Assembly: GCA_905182215.1 (NCBI GenBank)
Contig: CAJJAI010000045.1
Coordinates: 1 to 42,353, forward strand
Length of the DNA stretch: 42,353 nt
DNA from: Flavobacteriales bacterium UBA6772
GTDB lineage: Bacteria > Bacteroidota > Bacteroidia > Flavobacteriales > UBA7430
Reading direction: 5' to 3'
Shown here: positions 42,201 through 42,353 of the stretch, piece after piece
Numbering within the stretch: position 1 is the first letter of the stretch
How the letters are laid out: each line of letters starts with the position of its first letter
Translations under genes and position numbers: made by a program
Notes under the pieces: generated by a model
Seen by the model: the letters and a program-made list of their open reading frames with translations, nothing else
Databases searched by the model: none
Told to the model about the DNA's origin: nothing

Positions 42201-42353
42201 CTTTCAATTACAATCCCAATGCAAACACCGATAATGGTAATTGTATAGAGAAAGTATTTGGTTGTACAGATGAGTTTGCTTTCAATTTTGATGCATTGGC
42301 AAACAGTCCAGATGGATCGTGTATTCAAACGATTTTTGGATGTTTAAATCCAG
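39248..42353 (+). CDS. Second giant secreted repeat protein, paralogue of the upstream gene (partial, runs off window)
   Basis: An open frame of 1,035 codons with no stop before the window end. The signal peptide is residues 1-25 (MRKLRAKLSF...ASNAQ). Four NTGANMT-type modules lie at residues 27-156, 238-364, 420-545 and 610-737, separated by two or three GCTD...DDGSC repeats each. From residue 738 on it is a regular array of about 25-27-residue GCTD repeats (GCTDPNFTQFDPNATID, then NGSC), with both the NYN and the LEYN classes. The head is richer in NTGANMT modules than the upstream giant. A C-terminal sorting domain is expected outside the window. It is separated from the first giant by a strong terminator, so it is probably a separate transcription unit. 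Confidence 0.92.
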   Translation, partial: MRKLRAKLSFALIAFSLIFSASNAQDCVLPEPFIGNTGANMSVFLTPNFVGALTISDVDAYIVATVESGLVIGSQPIYGVSQTNLALWGDDATSTDTIDGALSNELVIFQLVDGLNLHDISMSPPVTFTVNGLSALGAPSGVSFSCSADIVVDPILGCTDSTAGNYNALATEDDGSCIYTIYGCNDPTADNYNADANVDDGSCTYTILGCTDSEALNYNSAATVDDGSCDYEQTGGDCTLPNHFAGNTGANMTVMLTPGFVGSLTITESNAYIVALTADGLVIGSADLFGLSQTSLAIWGDDAQTTEIDGALANEFISFQFVNGSDLYNIEMPTAVNYTTNGLAVQAAPGISEIVECSTLTDVLGCTDMNANNYNTDANVDDASCTYDVEGCTDMNANNYNADANVDDGSCDYEQTGGDCVLPNQFAGNTGANMTVMLLPGFLSSLTITQSNAYIVALTGEGMIIGSADLFGLSQTALAIWGDDSQTPGIDGALSNELISFQLVNGTDLYNVEMSVVINYTTNGLAVQAASGISTIVECEVSIVLGCTDSNANNFNELATEDDGFCTYTVYGCMDESACNYDSNATNSDNSCTYEELGFDCNGNATGGDCAPLDFSVLNTGANMTLFVTPNALEGPLSVGDLIGVFYTNDTGMLVCAGATTWTGFAIDIPVFGDDTTTDEIDGFGTNEDLVLMAQTLTGVYNVSATYTTGIGVYSTNGILIIASLNYIYSCTGTAVLGCTNLTAFNYNSLATIDDSTCVPIIEGCLDGHYLEYNSNANTHDQNSCITWKINGCTDPVYVEYNESANFDDGSCTVLADILGCTDLNANNYNPEATFDDGSCAYNIYGCTDSTYLEYNTLATVNNGSCITLIVYGCTDITYVEYSFNANINDGSCLTPIVYGCTDPNFTQFDPNATIDNGSCITPLILGCIDPSALNFDPNANTDDGSCEAVVYGCTNPTAFNFNPEANLNDGSCQAFNYGCTDVEAFNYNPNANTDNGNCIEKVFGCTDEFAFNFDALANSPDGSCIQTIFGCLNP
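39935..41029 (+). repeat. Tandem duplication of a 546-bp module-plus-repeats unit
   Basis: The segment starting at 39935 (DYEQTGGDC, one NTGANMT module, two GCTD repeats) recurs at 40481, 546 bp later and in frame. DNA is almost unchanged over the first 80 bases and in the middle (GGTTCTGCCGATTTGTTTGG in both copies). The repeat parts of the second copy have diverged. Within the first copy, two GCTDMNANNYN repeats are themselves a near-exact 78-bp tandem (40340 and 40418). Confidence 0.85.

Overview
The window looks like chromosomal DNA of a low-GC marine or aquatic Bacteroidota, most likely Flavobacteriales. Signs are TAnnTTTG-type -7 promoter boxes at several genes, weak or absent Shine-Dalgarno sequences, a TonB receptor with a carboxypeptidase-regulatory-like N-terminus, a type IX secretion (T9SS) C-terminal sorting domain, and a zapA / 6S-like RNA / rny cluster. 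I cannot name the genus.

Bases 1-6240 (minus strand) hold housekeeping genes: a partial 2-phosphosulfolactate phosphatase (comB) one base from gcvT; a CPA2/CHX-type cation/proton antiporter abutting a double universal stress protein; then a small coiled-coil protein, zapA, a structured RNA that is probably 6S, and RNase Y (rny) with a strong terminator. Bases 6340-13115 (plus strand) hold an M23 peptidase, a TonB-dependent receptor, htpG with an unusual hairpin-rich leader, and a small lipoprotein. Bases 13221-15773 (minus strand) hold mnmA and a secreted WD40 protein, next to a palindromic REP-like element.

From 15969 to the end, on the plus strand, is the remarkable part. A 180-residue secreted protein that resembles a single module is followed 29 bp later by one uninterrupted 22.4-kb gene (16541-38950) for a secreted protein of 7,469 residues. 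That protein has about 180 short two-cysteine repeats (core GC-T/M-D..A.NYN, ending near DDGSC), two Asp-rich thrombospondin-type-3-like blocks, several non-repeat inserts, a SprB-like domain and a T9SS sorting domain. After a strong terminator and a new candidate promoter, a second gene of the same architecture begins at 39248 and runs off the window. The three genes share an N-terminal 'NTGANMT' module for which I know no described function. The simplest reading is a cell-surface locus for giant, disulfide-rich, calcium-binding fibres or adhesins exported by T9SS. That function is inferred from architecture only.
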